Shown here piece after piece: positions 1-7,021 of a stretch of 16,735 nt of DNA (the stretch's first letter is position 1; each line of letters opens with the position of its first letter). Location of the stretch: the NCBI GenBank assembly GCA_965646165.1, contig CBFFYP010000090.1:1-16735 (forward strand), in the 5' to 3' direction. The notes beneath the pieces are model-generated. The model saw nothing but the letters and a program-made list of their open reading frames with translations. It was not told the DNA's origin and made no database searches. The translations under genes and the position numbers were made by a program. Source of the DNA: MGBC114844 sp910585855. GTDB lineage: Bacteria > Bacillota > Clostridia > Lachnospirales > Lachnospiraceae.

Positions 1-266
1 TTCTGTGGAAACACCTAGAATTTTTTGCATATCCTGCTTCTATGCAGGGTATGCAAAAAAAGGGGCGTGTTTAGCCCGGATGATAGGAAAAAGAATGTTT
101 TATGGTTGATAAAATCCTTCCTTACACCAGTTATGTTTTGCCTGTTATGAGGGCGAATTGCGCCCCGGTTCGACCGGTTGGATGAACCGAAATCAGAAGC
201 CTTAGACTTTCTTACCGTTTGGAGCGGAGCAGGCAAAGAACAGGAGCAAACCGCCTCTTGCGTCCG
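1..266 (+). repeat. Intergenic structured repeat, copy A (A/B/C family)
   Basis: Homologous, on this strand, to the reverse complements of 9440-9703 (copy B) and 16461-16735 (copy C). Three stems can be drawn. Stem 1 pairs 27-37 with 44-54, extended by a T run at 21-26 and an A run at 55-60. Stem 2 pairs 62-67 with 161-166 and is followed by the conserved GTGTTTAGCCC and preceded by GGGCGAATTGCGC. Stem 3 is CCGG (165-168) with CCGG (174-177) around TTCGA. Between GCCC (74-77) and GGGC (151-154) lies a 73-base insert also present in copy C. The right edge is taken at GCGTCC (260-265), matching the GGACGC edge of other copies. The left edge may lie outside the window. The strand given is the one on which G-U pairs are preserved. 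No protein is supported here, and 267-418 shows nothing recognisable. Confidence 0.75.
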
Positions 267-418
267 GTGAAAGCCCATCTTTTCCGGCAGCATCCTATTC
301 TTACTTTGAAATTATCGTGAAAATGGATTATTTTATTTTCTTCCGTTTTCGGAGTCCTCCTCTGACTTAAAATTCGTAGAACAAGTTAAGAATAGAATTA
401 CTGTAGAAATATGTAACA

Positions 419-997
419 TTATAGTTCGAGATTTAGAAAAACATTATCTTTGTCGTCTTGTTCGATTCCAAGATAGCGTTTTGTCACTTCAAAGGAAGAA
501 TGATTATAGATAGAAACTAGAAGGGCAGGGTTTGTTCCTGCAAGCCATGCATGATAGCCAAATGTTTTTCTTAAAGAATGGCAGCTTATATGTTCTGGAA
601 GCTGTAAGTCATGGCAGGCGTTTTTAATAATGCGGTATGCCTGTTCACGGCAAAGGGGAACTTCTCTTAGGTGTCCAGTAAAGATAAATTGTTCCTGACA
701 TGCATAGGGCAGACTTTCCAGATATAAGCGCAGTCCAGAAATAGCGGATTTGTTTAGAGCAATCATACTGTGCTTTCCTGTTTTTTTTTCTGTAAGTTCT
801 AGATGAACACGAAATTTTTTTAATTTGAAATCGTAGACGTTTCCCCATTTTAAAACAAGAATATCACTGATTCGAAGGGCAGTATTTACTGCAGTGCTGA
901 TAAGAGCATAATTTCTTAAATTTGGTTTTTGATTTAAGTAATAGTTTTTTAATTGTTCTAAGTCTTCTCGACTTCTGATAGTCTGTGTTGTACTCAT
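419..997 (-). CDS. Catalytic-domain-only tyrosine recombinase (integrase family)
   Basis: A 192-residue protein consisting almost entirely of the phage-integrase catalytic domain. The active-site set appears intact: Arg42 (in ALRISD), Lys72 in the beta-hairpin, His140-x-x-Arg143 (HSLR), His166 (NHSS) and the nucleophile Tyr175 (KRYLGI). There is no N-terminal SAM-like core-binding domain. Enzymes of this size and layout include the FimB/FimE DNA invertases, so the gene may be complete rather than truncated; that is inference. The start is supported by AGGAGG (complement of 1003-1008) five bases upstream of ATG. It is transcribed divergently from rsmA. No clear terminator follows; repeat copy A lies beyond its 3' end. 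Substrate sites are unknown, and I saw no obvious invertible segment beside it. Confidence 0.85.
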   Translation of the reverse strand: MSTTQTIRSREDLEQLKNYYLNQKPNLRNYALISTAVNTALRISDILVLKWGNVYDFKLKKFRVHLELTEKKTGKHSMIALNKSAISGLRLYLESLPYACQEQFIFTGHLREVPLCREQAYRIIKNACHDLQLPEHISCHSLRKTFGYHAWLAGTNPALLVSIYNHSSFEVTKRYLGIEQDDKDNVFLNLEL

Positions 998-1199
998 AAA
1001 TTCCTCCTAAATGAAAAATATAGTTTTTTGATAGGATGTGACGTTAGGGTATTCTATCTGTCAAAGGTACAAAATGTGTCAGTATATTGTATCATAATTA
1101 AAATATAGAATAGGAAAAATTTAGAAATAAAAATATAAGAGTGTCAAGAGGCAGAAAGAGAATGATGAAAAAATGCTATTCAAACGTGCGGTTTTGTTG

Positions 1200-1205
1200 T
1201 ATAAT
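1200..1205 (+). promoter_or_regulatory. Possible -10 box of the rsmA promoter
   Basis: A perfect TATAAT lies 61 bases before the chosen rsmA start in the 269-base divergent spacer between the recombinase gene and rsmA. The -35 position at 17-base spacing (TATTCA, 1177-1182) matches the consensus poorly, so the call rests mainly on the -10 box. Nothing else in 998-1266 was recognised. Confidence 0.35.
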
Positions 1206-1266
1206 GAATTTATAATTAGTGTGTAGTGAAAGATTTTATATGAAGAAGAGGCGGAGCAGAGGATAT

Positions 1267-2130
1267 ATGGCAGATTTAATAAATCCGAAAAAGACGATTG
1301 AAGTAATTCAAAAGTATGAGTTTATATTTCAGAAAAAGTTTGGTCAAAACTTTTTGATTGATTCTTATGTAATGGATAAAATTTTGGCTTCTGCTGCTTT
1401 AAAAAAAGAGGACTGTGTGTTGGAAATTGGTCCCGGGATTGGTACGATGACACAGGCTCTTGCAGAACAGGCAGGTCAGGTAATTGCAGTGGAAATTGAT
1501 CGAAATTTAATCCCGATTTTGTCGGAAACACTAGCCCAATATCCGAATGTAACAGTAATACAAGCAGATATTTTAAAGGTAGATATTCAAAAACTAGCAC
1601 AGGAACAGAATCAAAACAGACCATTTAAAGTAGTGGCAAATCTTCCATATTATATTACCACCCCGATTATTATGAGTTTGTTTGAGGGAAATGTACCTGT
1701 TGACAGTATTACGGTTATGGTACAGAAGGAAGTGGCAGAGCGGATGAAAGAAGCACCGGGCAGTAAAGAGTATGGTGCATTGTCACTGGCTGTTCAGTAT
1801 TATGCAAAGCCGGAGATTGTAGCTAATGTGCCTCCGAATTGTTTTTTGCCTCGTCCAAAAGTGGGTTCTGCAGTGATTCGTTTGACTCGTCATAAAGAAC
1901 CGCCGGTGAAGGTGTTAGATGAAAATCTAATGTTTGCTTTGATACACGCTTCTTTTCAGCAGAGAAGAAAGACTTTGGTAAATGGTTTAGTAAATTCGTC
2001 GAATATAGGATATACCAAAGGACAGATTCAGGCTGCATTAGAGGCACAGAATCTTTCACTTTCTATTCGGGGAGAAACGCTGTCTTTGCAGCAGTTTGCA
2101 GATTTAAGTAATTATTTGAGAAAAATGTAG
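1267..2130 (+). CDS. rsmA: 16S rRNA (adenine-N6,N6)-dimethyltransferase RsmA/KsgA
   Basis: RsmA dimethylates two adjacent adenines in the 3'-terminal hairpin of 16S rRNA, using S-adenosylmethionine, late in assembly of the small ribosomal subunit. The 287-residue product is full length. It shows the N-terminal FGQNFLID signature, the SAM-binding loop EIGPGIGT near residue 55, the acidic end of the next strand (AVEID) and the catalytic NLPYY motif near residue 125, followed by the RNA-binding helical C-terminal domain with QRRKTL. The frame is open upstream to 1219, but ATG 1267 is preferred because AGAGG lies just before it and homologs begin MADL. The MCP gene follows 28 bases after the stop with no terminator between, so the two may be cotranscribed. 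Confidence 0.95.
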   Translation: MADLINPKKTIEVIQKYEFIFQKKFGQNFLIDSYVMDKILASAALKKEDCVLEIGPGIGTMTQALAEQAGQVIAVEIDRNLIPILSETLAQYPNVTVIQADILKVDIQKLAQEQNQNRPFKVVANLPYYITTPIIMSLFEGNVPVDSITVMVQKEVAERMKEAPGSKEYGALSLAVQYYAKPEIVANVPPNCFLPRPKVGSAVIRLTRHKEPPVKVLDENLMFALIHASFQQRRKTLVNGLVNSSNIGYTKGQIQAALEAQNLSLSIRGETLSLQQFADLSNYLRKM

Positions 2131-2158
2131 AAGGTATTTGTTGTGGGAGGAGTCTGAT

Positions 2159-3841
2159 ATGGAAAAAAGAGAAAATCAAAGTACAAAGGCACGGCGATAT
2201 ACAAAACAAACAATTATAACGTTAGGAATTGCCATTTTTCTTGTAGCAGTAACGATTGCTACCAGTAATTTTTTAATTGTAAAAAAGGATGCACAATATC
2301 AGCTTGTAAATCGTGCATATAATTTTTGGCAGGCTTCCCAGTATCTGACTTCTGAAGCAAGAAATTATATTATAACGGGAAGACGGGAACACTATGATAA
2401 TTATGAGAATGAAGTACAGGTAGCAAAAAGACGTGATAAAGCAAAAGAGGAAATGTATCGGATTGGATTATCAGAAATAGAAAAGGATTTAATTGAACAG
2501 ATTGGAACAATTTCGAATGATTTAGTTCCATTTGAAGAAGAAGCGATGCAGGCAGTTTCTACAATAGGGGATTTTCAGAAGGGAAGAGATATTCTTTATG
2601 GGGACTATTATGTAACTGGTCTGCAAAAAATTGAAGAAAATATGACACAGCTTTTTTCTGAAATTGAACAACGTACCGATCGGGAAACGCAGAGAGTATA
2701 TATCATTACAATTATTTTTTCGGCTGCATCCATTTTTTGTATGGTATGTGTAATCTGGGTACTCTTAATTTTAGTAAAGTTTATTACAAAAGAGTTGCTG
2801 AAGCCGGTTTTAAAGGTAAGGGATGCTATGCTGCTGGTTTCGCAGGGAAACTTATCAGAGCCATTGGATTTGCAGTCGGATGAAACAGAGGTTGGAACAT
2901 TGGCAAAAGCAATACAGGATACCAAGACGTTCTTAAAGGAATTGATTAGTGAAATGGCGGAGAAATTGGTAAAAATGGCAGAGGGAGATTTTACTGATGA
3001 ATTAGAAAAGAATTATATCGGAGAATTTGCTCCAATTAAAGAAGCCGTTAATCGAATTATAAAGGATTTAAGTACCATGCTCTATACACTTCAGGAGGTT
3101 TCCGAACAGGTCAATCAGGGTGCAAGCCAACTTGCTATGGCATCAGAAGATTTGGCAGAGGGAAACACCAATCAAGCGAGTATTGTAGAGGAGTTAGCGG
3201 CATCTATGGTAACGATGGAAGAAACTGTCCGTAAAAATGTAGAGGAAGCAAAGGTGACTTCTGAAACGGCACAAGGAGCAGGAGCAGCACTTTTAGAAAC
3301 CAATCAGAAGTTAGAGGAACTGAAAAGTGCAATTGGGATTATTAGTGATCGGTCTACTCAGATTGGAGAGATTATACAAGTGATTAATGAAATTGCTTCT
3401 CAGACTAATCTTTTGGCTTTAAATGCAGCGATTGAAGCGGCACGGGCAGGAGAGGCAGGAAAAGGATTTGCAGTGGTAGCAGAACAAGTAAAAAAACTGG
3501 CAAATCAATCTTCGGAGGCAGCAAGCGGAACAACTGTGCTGATACAGGGGACAGTGGATTCGGTAACAACGGGAATACGGCTTGCTGATGAAGTGGCAAA
3601 TAGTATGAATGGTGTAATGGACGGAGCAAAGATAGCAACTAATGCAATGGAGGATATGGCAGGAACATTGGAGGGGAATTTGCTTTCTATTCAAGAGATT
3701 AATAAGGCAGTTAGTCAGGTGGCAAGTGTAGTAGAGAATAATTCGGCTACAGCTCAGCAAACGGCTGCTACCAGTGAAGAGCAGAGTGCTCAGGTGGATA
3801 CGTTGAATCAGTTGGTAAAGAGATTTAAATTGAAAATGTAG
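2159..3841 (+). CDS. Methyl-accepting chemotaxis protein
   Basis: A 560-residue membrane chemoreceptor that should signal through CheA/CheW. TM1 is about residues 18-41 and TM2 about 180-205. The segment between them (about 140 residues, helical, charged) is the likely extracellular sensor of four-helix-bundle size; its ligand cannot be read from the sequence. A HAMP domain follows TM2, and the next stretch (MAEGDFTDELE and EFAPIKEAVNRI, about residues 265-310) looks like a second HAMP unit. The cytoplasmic signalling hairpin has the conserved tip EIASQTNLLALNAAIEAARA around residues 411-430. No C-terminal CheR-tethering pentapeptide is present. GGGAGG eight bases before ATG 2159 supports this start over the TTG at 2138. 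A terminator follows directly. Confidence 0.93.
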   Translation: MEKRENQSTKARRYTKQTIITLGIAIFLVAVTIATSNFLIVKKDAQYQLVNRAYNFWQASQYLTSEARNYIITGRREHYDNYENEVQVAKRRDKAKEEMYRIGLSEIEKDLIEQIGTISNDLVPFEEEAMQAVSTIGDFQKGRDILYGDYYVTGLQKIEENMTQLFSEIEQRTDRETQRVYIITIIFSAASIFCMVCVIWVLLILVKFITKELLKPVLKVRDAMLLVSQGNLSEPLDLQSDETEVGTLAKAIQDTKTFLKELISEMAEKLVKMAEGDFTDELEKNYIGEFAPIKEAVNRIIKDLSTMLYTLQEVSEQVNQGASQLAMASEDLAEGNTNQASIVEELAASMVTMEETVRKNVEEAKVTSETAQGAGAALLETNQKLEELKSAIGIISDRSTQIGEIIQVINEIASQTNLLALNAAIEAARAGEAGKGFAVVAEQVKKLANQSSEAASGTTVLIQGTVDSVTTGIRLADEVANSMNGVMDGAKIATNAMEDMAGTLEGNLLSIQEINKAVSQVASVVENNSATAQQTAATSEEQSAQVDTLNQLVKRFKLKM

Positions 3842-3851
3842 TGGAGAAAGG

Positions 3852-3887
3852 GCATATTCTTTTGCAGAAAGAGGATATGCTTTTTTT
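3852..3887 (+). terminator. Rho-independent terminator after the MCP gene
   Basis: GCATATTCTT (3852-3861) pairs with GAGGATATGC (3871-3880), using G-U pairs, and is followed immediately by seven T residues. It lies 11 bases after the MCP stop codon and should end the rsmA-MCP transcript. Confidence 0.85.
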
Positions 3888-3894
3888 CTTTAAT

Positions 3895-4056
3895 GGGGGG
3901 ACGCTGAAATCGAAAGGAAGGTCTATTCCGAGCCTGCTTGCGCTTAGCATTTCCTATTTTCATAGCGGACACATAAGGCACGAAAACACAGCAGTACCGT
4001 ACCTAAGTGCCGATGGGAAATGATGACCCTGCATAGACCTTCCTTTCGATTTCAGC
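3895..4056. repeat. Foldback intergenic repeat, copy D (D/E family)
   Basis: Perfect 22-base terminal inverted repeats at 3903-3924 and 4035-4056 bracket an interior whose left half (GCTTAGCATTTCCT, then TAGCGGACAC) matches copy E at 11264-11430. The right half is decayed: only fragments such as AAGTGCCGATGGGAAATGATG resemble the complement of the left half. The left edge GGGGGGACGCT is identical to the start of copy C at 16461. The element lies just after the MCP terminator. The remaining 4057-4223 holds an AT-rich leader for the next gene and nothing else I can support. Confidence 0.8.
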
Positions 4057-4223
4057 TAGTTCTTCCAGCTTTAAAATTGTATGAGGAGGTTTTATTTTGC
4101 TGTAATTATTGTCGAAAGGATATGGACGGGTATATTTTTTTGTCTAATAAAAAAATCATACGGGACTTAATTGTCACATACAATAAATATAACGGAAGAA
4201 GGTTGTAGAAAGGGGCAGGAAGT

Positions 4224-5819
4224 GTGACGGAGATAAAGAGGTTTGTTTCTTATATTTATATGTATAATAGTGGCGTAAAAGGCAGTAATGTTGGTTTTGC
4301 AAAGGTGGATTCTAGAAATGGGCAGTGTAAAATTGCAGTCAATATAAAAGGATTGGAATTTAGTAACGGAAAGAGTGAAAAAGTTTATTTATTTTATCGA
4401 AAACAGGAAAAAATTTTAGGAATTTATATTGGAAGTTTTCAGATTGTGAATGGGATAGGGGAATTTCAGGAGCAGTTTCAGACGCAGAATATAAAGGCAG
4501 CGGATTTGTCTTTGGATGAGATGAATGGGATTTTTATTCGGGAGGAGGATAGAAACGAACGGGTTTTTGCTTCGGGGTGGGATGATTATGCGATTCTTGT
4601 AAATCAGTTTTCTGTACATAAGGGAAAGGAGGATGTTGTTTCTGATAGAGAGGAAGGCGGGCTGCTTCGAGTTTCTGAGGTAGAGGAAAAACGGAAAGAA
4701 CCGGTGATTTTTTTTGATAGAAATTGGAGAAGCGAAGAGCTTGTGGAGGAGCAGCCGGTAGAAGCAGGACAAAAGGAGTTAATTTTGCAGGAGGGTCAGA
4801 CGGAGAATACGATAGAAGAGAAAGAAGCAGATGCGGATGTAGGTGTAGAAAAAGCATCAGTCGAGATGGTAAAAGCGGATATAGAGGTAGGGACGGATTC
4901 TGTTATAAGTCAGGGAGAAGAAACAACTATACCAGAGGTTCAAGATAAGTTAGGCAGTGATTATGAGCAGAAAACAGAAAAACAGAAGGAAGATTTGGAG
5001 CGTGAAATTAAAAGAGGGCGAAAAATGGATATTATGCAGAAGGAAGAAGGGGGGAAAGATGTCGAAGAACCTTCCAAGATGACAGAATCTTTTAAGACGA
5101 AAGAGGAGGATGGGGAGCAGGATTTTGAGAAGGAAAAGGGAGCAGATGGGGTGGAAACTGCAATTATAGAGGATGCAAATGGAGAACGAAGTAATAAGAA
5201 GGTGCATACGACTGAGAATGAGATAGAGAATAAGACGGAAAGAAAGCAGCAGGATTTAGGCAGTGTGCAGGGAAATGGGCTGCTGTGGGGAACGCATACG
5301 CCCGGTGCATGGAAGGAAATGAGTTGGGAGGAGTATCAGGAAAAGGAGCAGCAGCTAAGAAAGCAGGTGCAAACCTGTATATATTCCGATAAGAAAAAGC
5401 AGGATATGGGAAAACAGGAAAGTTTGGTACAGGAAATGAAACAGCCTGATGTATCAAATACAGTTAATGTAGAGGAAACTGCATGGGAGAAACTCTGTCA
5501 TCAATTTCCAAAGATTCGGGCTTTTGTAGATGAGCCGGAAAGTCTTTGTCTAAAGATTGATTTACAGGATCTCCGTATGCTGGCGCAGGAAAATTGGGTA
5601 TTGGGAAGCAATAGTTTTTTGCTGCATGGATATTATAATTTTCGGTATTTGATTTTGACACAGGAAGAGGAGGAATTTGTATTGGGTGTGCCGGGGATTT
5701 ATCATCCAAATGAAAAAATGATGGCTTCTATGTTTGGGTTTGGAGATTTTAAACCGGTAAAAGATTGTGAGAAGATGCTTGGGCAGTTTGGGTATTGGTG
5801 TAAAAAGGTAGCACTTTAG
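4224..5819 (+). CDS. Lachnospiraceae-type protein with a charged linker (DUF6128-like)
   Basis: A 531-residue protein of unknown function. Residues 1-135 form a conserved-looking beta-rich domain (VSYIYMYNSGVKGSNVGFAK, VYLFYRKQE, FASGWDDYAIL). Residues 140-410 are very rich in Glu, Lys, Gln and Asp with no hydrophobic core, probably a disordered linker. Residues 418-531 form a second compact domain (WEKLCHQFPKI, LHGYYNFRYLIL, GVPGIYHPNEK, MFGFGDFKPV). From memory this domain arrangement resembles the family called DUF6128 in Lachnospiraceae; I could not verify it. No signal peptide or membrane segment is seen, so it is probably cytoplasmic. The start is GTG, with AAAGGGG about nine bases upstream. 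The gene stands alone, between repeat D and the fba promoter region. Confidence 0.8.
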   Translation: MTEIKRFVSYIYMYNSGVKGSNVGFAKVDSRNGQCKIAVNIKGLEFSNGKSEKVYLFYRKQEKILGIYIGSFQIVNGIGEFQEQFQTQNIKAADLSLDEMNGIFIREEDRNERVFASGWDDYAILVNQFSVHKGKEDVVSDREEGGLLRVSEVEEKRKEPVIFFDRNWRSEELVEEQPVEAGQKELILQEGQTENTIEEKEADADVGVEKASVEMVKADIEVGTDSVISQGEETTIPEVQDKLGSDYEQKTEKQKEDLEREIKRGRKMDIMQKEEGGKDVEEPSKMTESFKTKEEDGEQDFEKEKGADGVETAIIEDANGERSNKKVHTTENEIENKTERKQQDLGSVQGNGLLWGTHTPGAWKEMSWEEYQEKEQQLRKQVQTCIYSDKKKQDMGKQESLVQEMKQPDVSNTVNVEETAWEKLCHQFPKIRAFVDEPESLCLKIDLQDLRMLAQENWVLGSNSFLLHGYYNFRYLILTQEEEEFVLGVPGIYHPNEKMMASMFGFGDFKPVKDCEKMLGQFGYWCKKVAL

Positions 5820-5872
5820 AGAAAAGTTTGTAAGATGAAAGGTTTGTACTTCCCTTTTTTTGTTTTTTGATG

Positions 5873-5933
5873 TATAATAGCTGTAACTCGGTGTAATACC
5901 AAAACGGGATAAAATAAGAGCCGTTGATACGGC
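5873..5933 (+). promoter_or_regulatory. Possible fba -10 box and leader hairpin
   Basis: A perfect TATAAT at 5873-5878 lies 71 bases before the fba start. No good -35 is found at normal spacing; TTGTAC at 5844 is too far. In the leader, GCCGT (5920-5924) pairs with ACGGC (5929-5933) six bases before the ribosome binding site, and GGTGTAATACC is a short palindrome. The regulatory meaning is unknown. Confidence 0.3.
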
Positions 5934-5948
5934 GGAATGGAGGATATT

Positions 5949-6815
5949 ATGTTAGTTTCAGCACAGGAAATGCTTCAGAAGGCAAAAGCAGGGAAGTATG
6001 CAGTAGGTCAGTTTAATATCAACAATTTAGAGTGGACAAAGGCAATTCTGTCAACTGCTCAAGAGCTGAACTCGCCGGTTATTTTAGGTGTGTCGGAAGG
6101 CGCAGGCAAATATATGACAGGCTATAAGACAGTAGTAGGTATGGTAAAGGGAATGATGGAAGAATTAAATATTACTGTTCCAGTAGCACTTCATTTGGAT
6201 CATGGCGGATATGAAGGATGCTTGAAGTGTGTAGAAGCAGGTTTTTCTTCTATTATGTTTGATGGTTCTCATTATCCAATCGAAGAAAATATTGCAAAGA
6301 CAACTGAGTTGGTAAAGATCTGCAAGGAAAAGGGATTGTCTTTGGAAGCAGAAGTCGGATCTATCGGCGGAGAAGAAGATGGTGTAATCGGTGCTGGTGA
6401 AGTGGCTGATCCACAGGAATGTAAGTCGATTGCTGATTTAGGTGTTACCATGCTGGCAGCAGGAATCGGAAATATTCATGGAAAATATCCTGCAAATTGG
6501 AAAGGGTTAAGCTTTGAAACATTGGATGAGATTCAGAAACTGACCGGGGATATGCCTTTGGTACTTCATGGCGGTACTGGGATTCCAGAAGATATGATTA
6601 AGAAAGCAATTTCTCTTGGGGTGGCAAAAATTAATGTAAATACGGAGTGTCAGTTATCTTTTGCTGCTGCTACTCGTAAATATATTGAAGAGGGAAAAGA
6701 TTTGCAGGGAAAGGGATTTGATCCTCGTAAATTGTTAGCTCCGGGTACAGAAGCAATTAAGGCAACCGTAAAGGAAAAGATGGAGCTGTTTGGTTCTGTT
6801 GGAAAGGCAGAATAA
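5949..6815 (+). CDS. fba: Class II fructose-1,6-bisphosphate aldolase
   Basis: This enzyme cleaves fructose-1,6-bisphosphate to dihydroxyacetone phosphate and glyceraldehyde-3-phosphate in glycolysis, and runs in reverse in gluconeogenesis. It is a cytosolic, zinc-dependent TIM barrel. The 288-residue product carries HLDHGG (about residues 80-85, catalytic Asp and zinc-ligand His), EAEVGSIGGEEDG, GIGNIHGKYP (second zinc His), LHGGTGIPE (third zinc His and phosphate binding) and KINVNTE. It has the usual length for bacterial class II enzymes and ends with the family-typical MELFGSVGKA. GGAGG at 5939-5943, five bases before ATG 5949, decides the start over the in-frame ATG at 5937, which overlaps that site. 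It appears monocistronic. Confidence 0.96.
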   Translation: MLVSAQEMLQKAKAGKYAVGQFNINNLEWTKAILSTAQELNSPVILGVSEGAGKYMTGYKTVVGMVKGMMEELNITVPVALHLDHGGYEGCLKCVEAGFSSIMFDGSHYPIEENIAKTTELVKICKEKGLSLEAEVGSIGGEEDGVIGAGEVADPQECKSIADLGVTMLAAGIGNIHGKYPANWKGLSFETLDEIQKLTGDMPLVLHGGTGIPEDMIKKAISLGVAKINVNTECQLSFAAATRKYIEEGKDLQGKGFDPRKLLAPGTEAIKATVKEKMELFGSVGKAE

Positions 6816-6842
6816 AGAAAATTGTAAATTTGAAAAAAATAC

Positions 6843-6871
6843 TTGCTTTTTTTTCAATTTTGCGGTATTCT
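6843..6871 (+). promoter_or_regulatory. Predicted sigma-A promoter for glnN
   Basis: TTGCTT (6843-6848) and TATTCT (6866-6871) are separated by 17 bases. The site is just downstream of fba and upstream of the hairpin at 6917-6952, giving a predicted glnN leader of roughly 145 bases. Confidence 0.5.
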
Positions 6872-6916
6872 AATGTTCGAAGAGAAAGAATAGGGTTACA
6901 GTGATGTAATGGAACA

Positions 6917-6954
6917 AAGGCGTTCTTGTAGTTGATGCTATAAGAGCGCCTTTT
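6917..6954 (+). terminator. Hairpin with short T run between fba and glnN (terminator or attenuator)
   Basis: A 15-pair stem joins 6917-6931 to 6938-6952 around TTGATG, with two G-U wobbles, ending in TTTT. It could end the fba transcript. Because a plausible promoter lies upstream of it, it would also sit in the 5' leader of glutamine synthetase. The T run is weak. Confidence 0.6.
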
Positions 6955-7021
6955 CGTAAGTGAGTAAGGAAAAAGAAGTAAAACAGTAAAGATGGTACAG
7001 TTATTGAAGGAGAATGAAAAA

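Noticed and set aside
15..293. Minus-strand open frame of 92 codons across repeat copy A
   Set aside because: It lies within a repeat whose stems explain the sequence, and has no domain and no good ribosome site.
3405..3760. Two overlapping minus-strand frames opposite the MCP signalling domain
   Set aside because: They are shadows of the conserved helical repeat of the chemoreceptor, with no ribosome sites and no recognisable domains.
4083..4102. AGGAGGT followed by TTG at 4097
   Set aside because: The reading frame stops after two codons (TTG CTG TAA), so no protein is encoded.
4122..4208. Short frame MDGYIFLSNKK... of 28 residues before the DUF6128-like gene
   Set aside because: The only purine-rich site before it is two bases away, too close for initiation, and no family is recognised. 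It was left as part of the leader.
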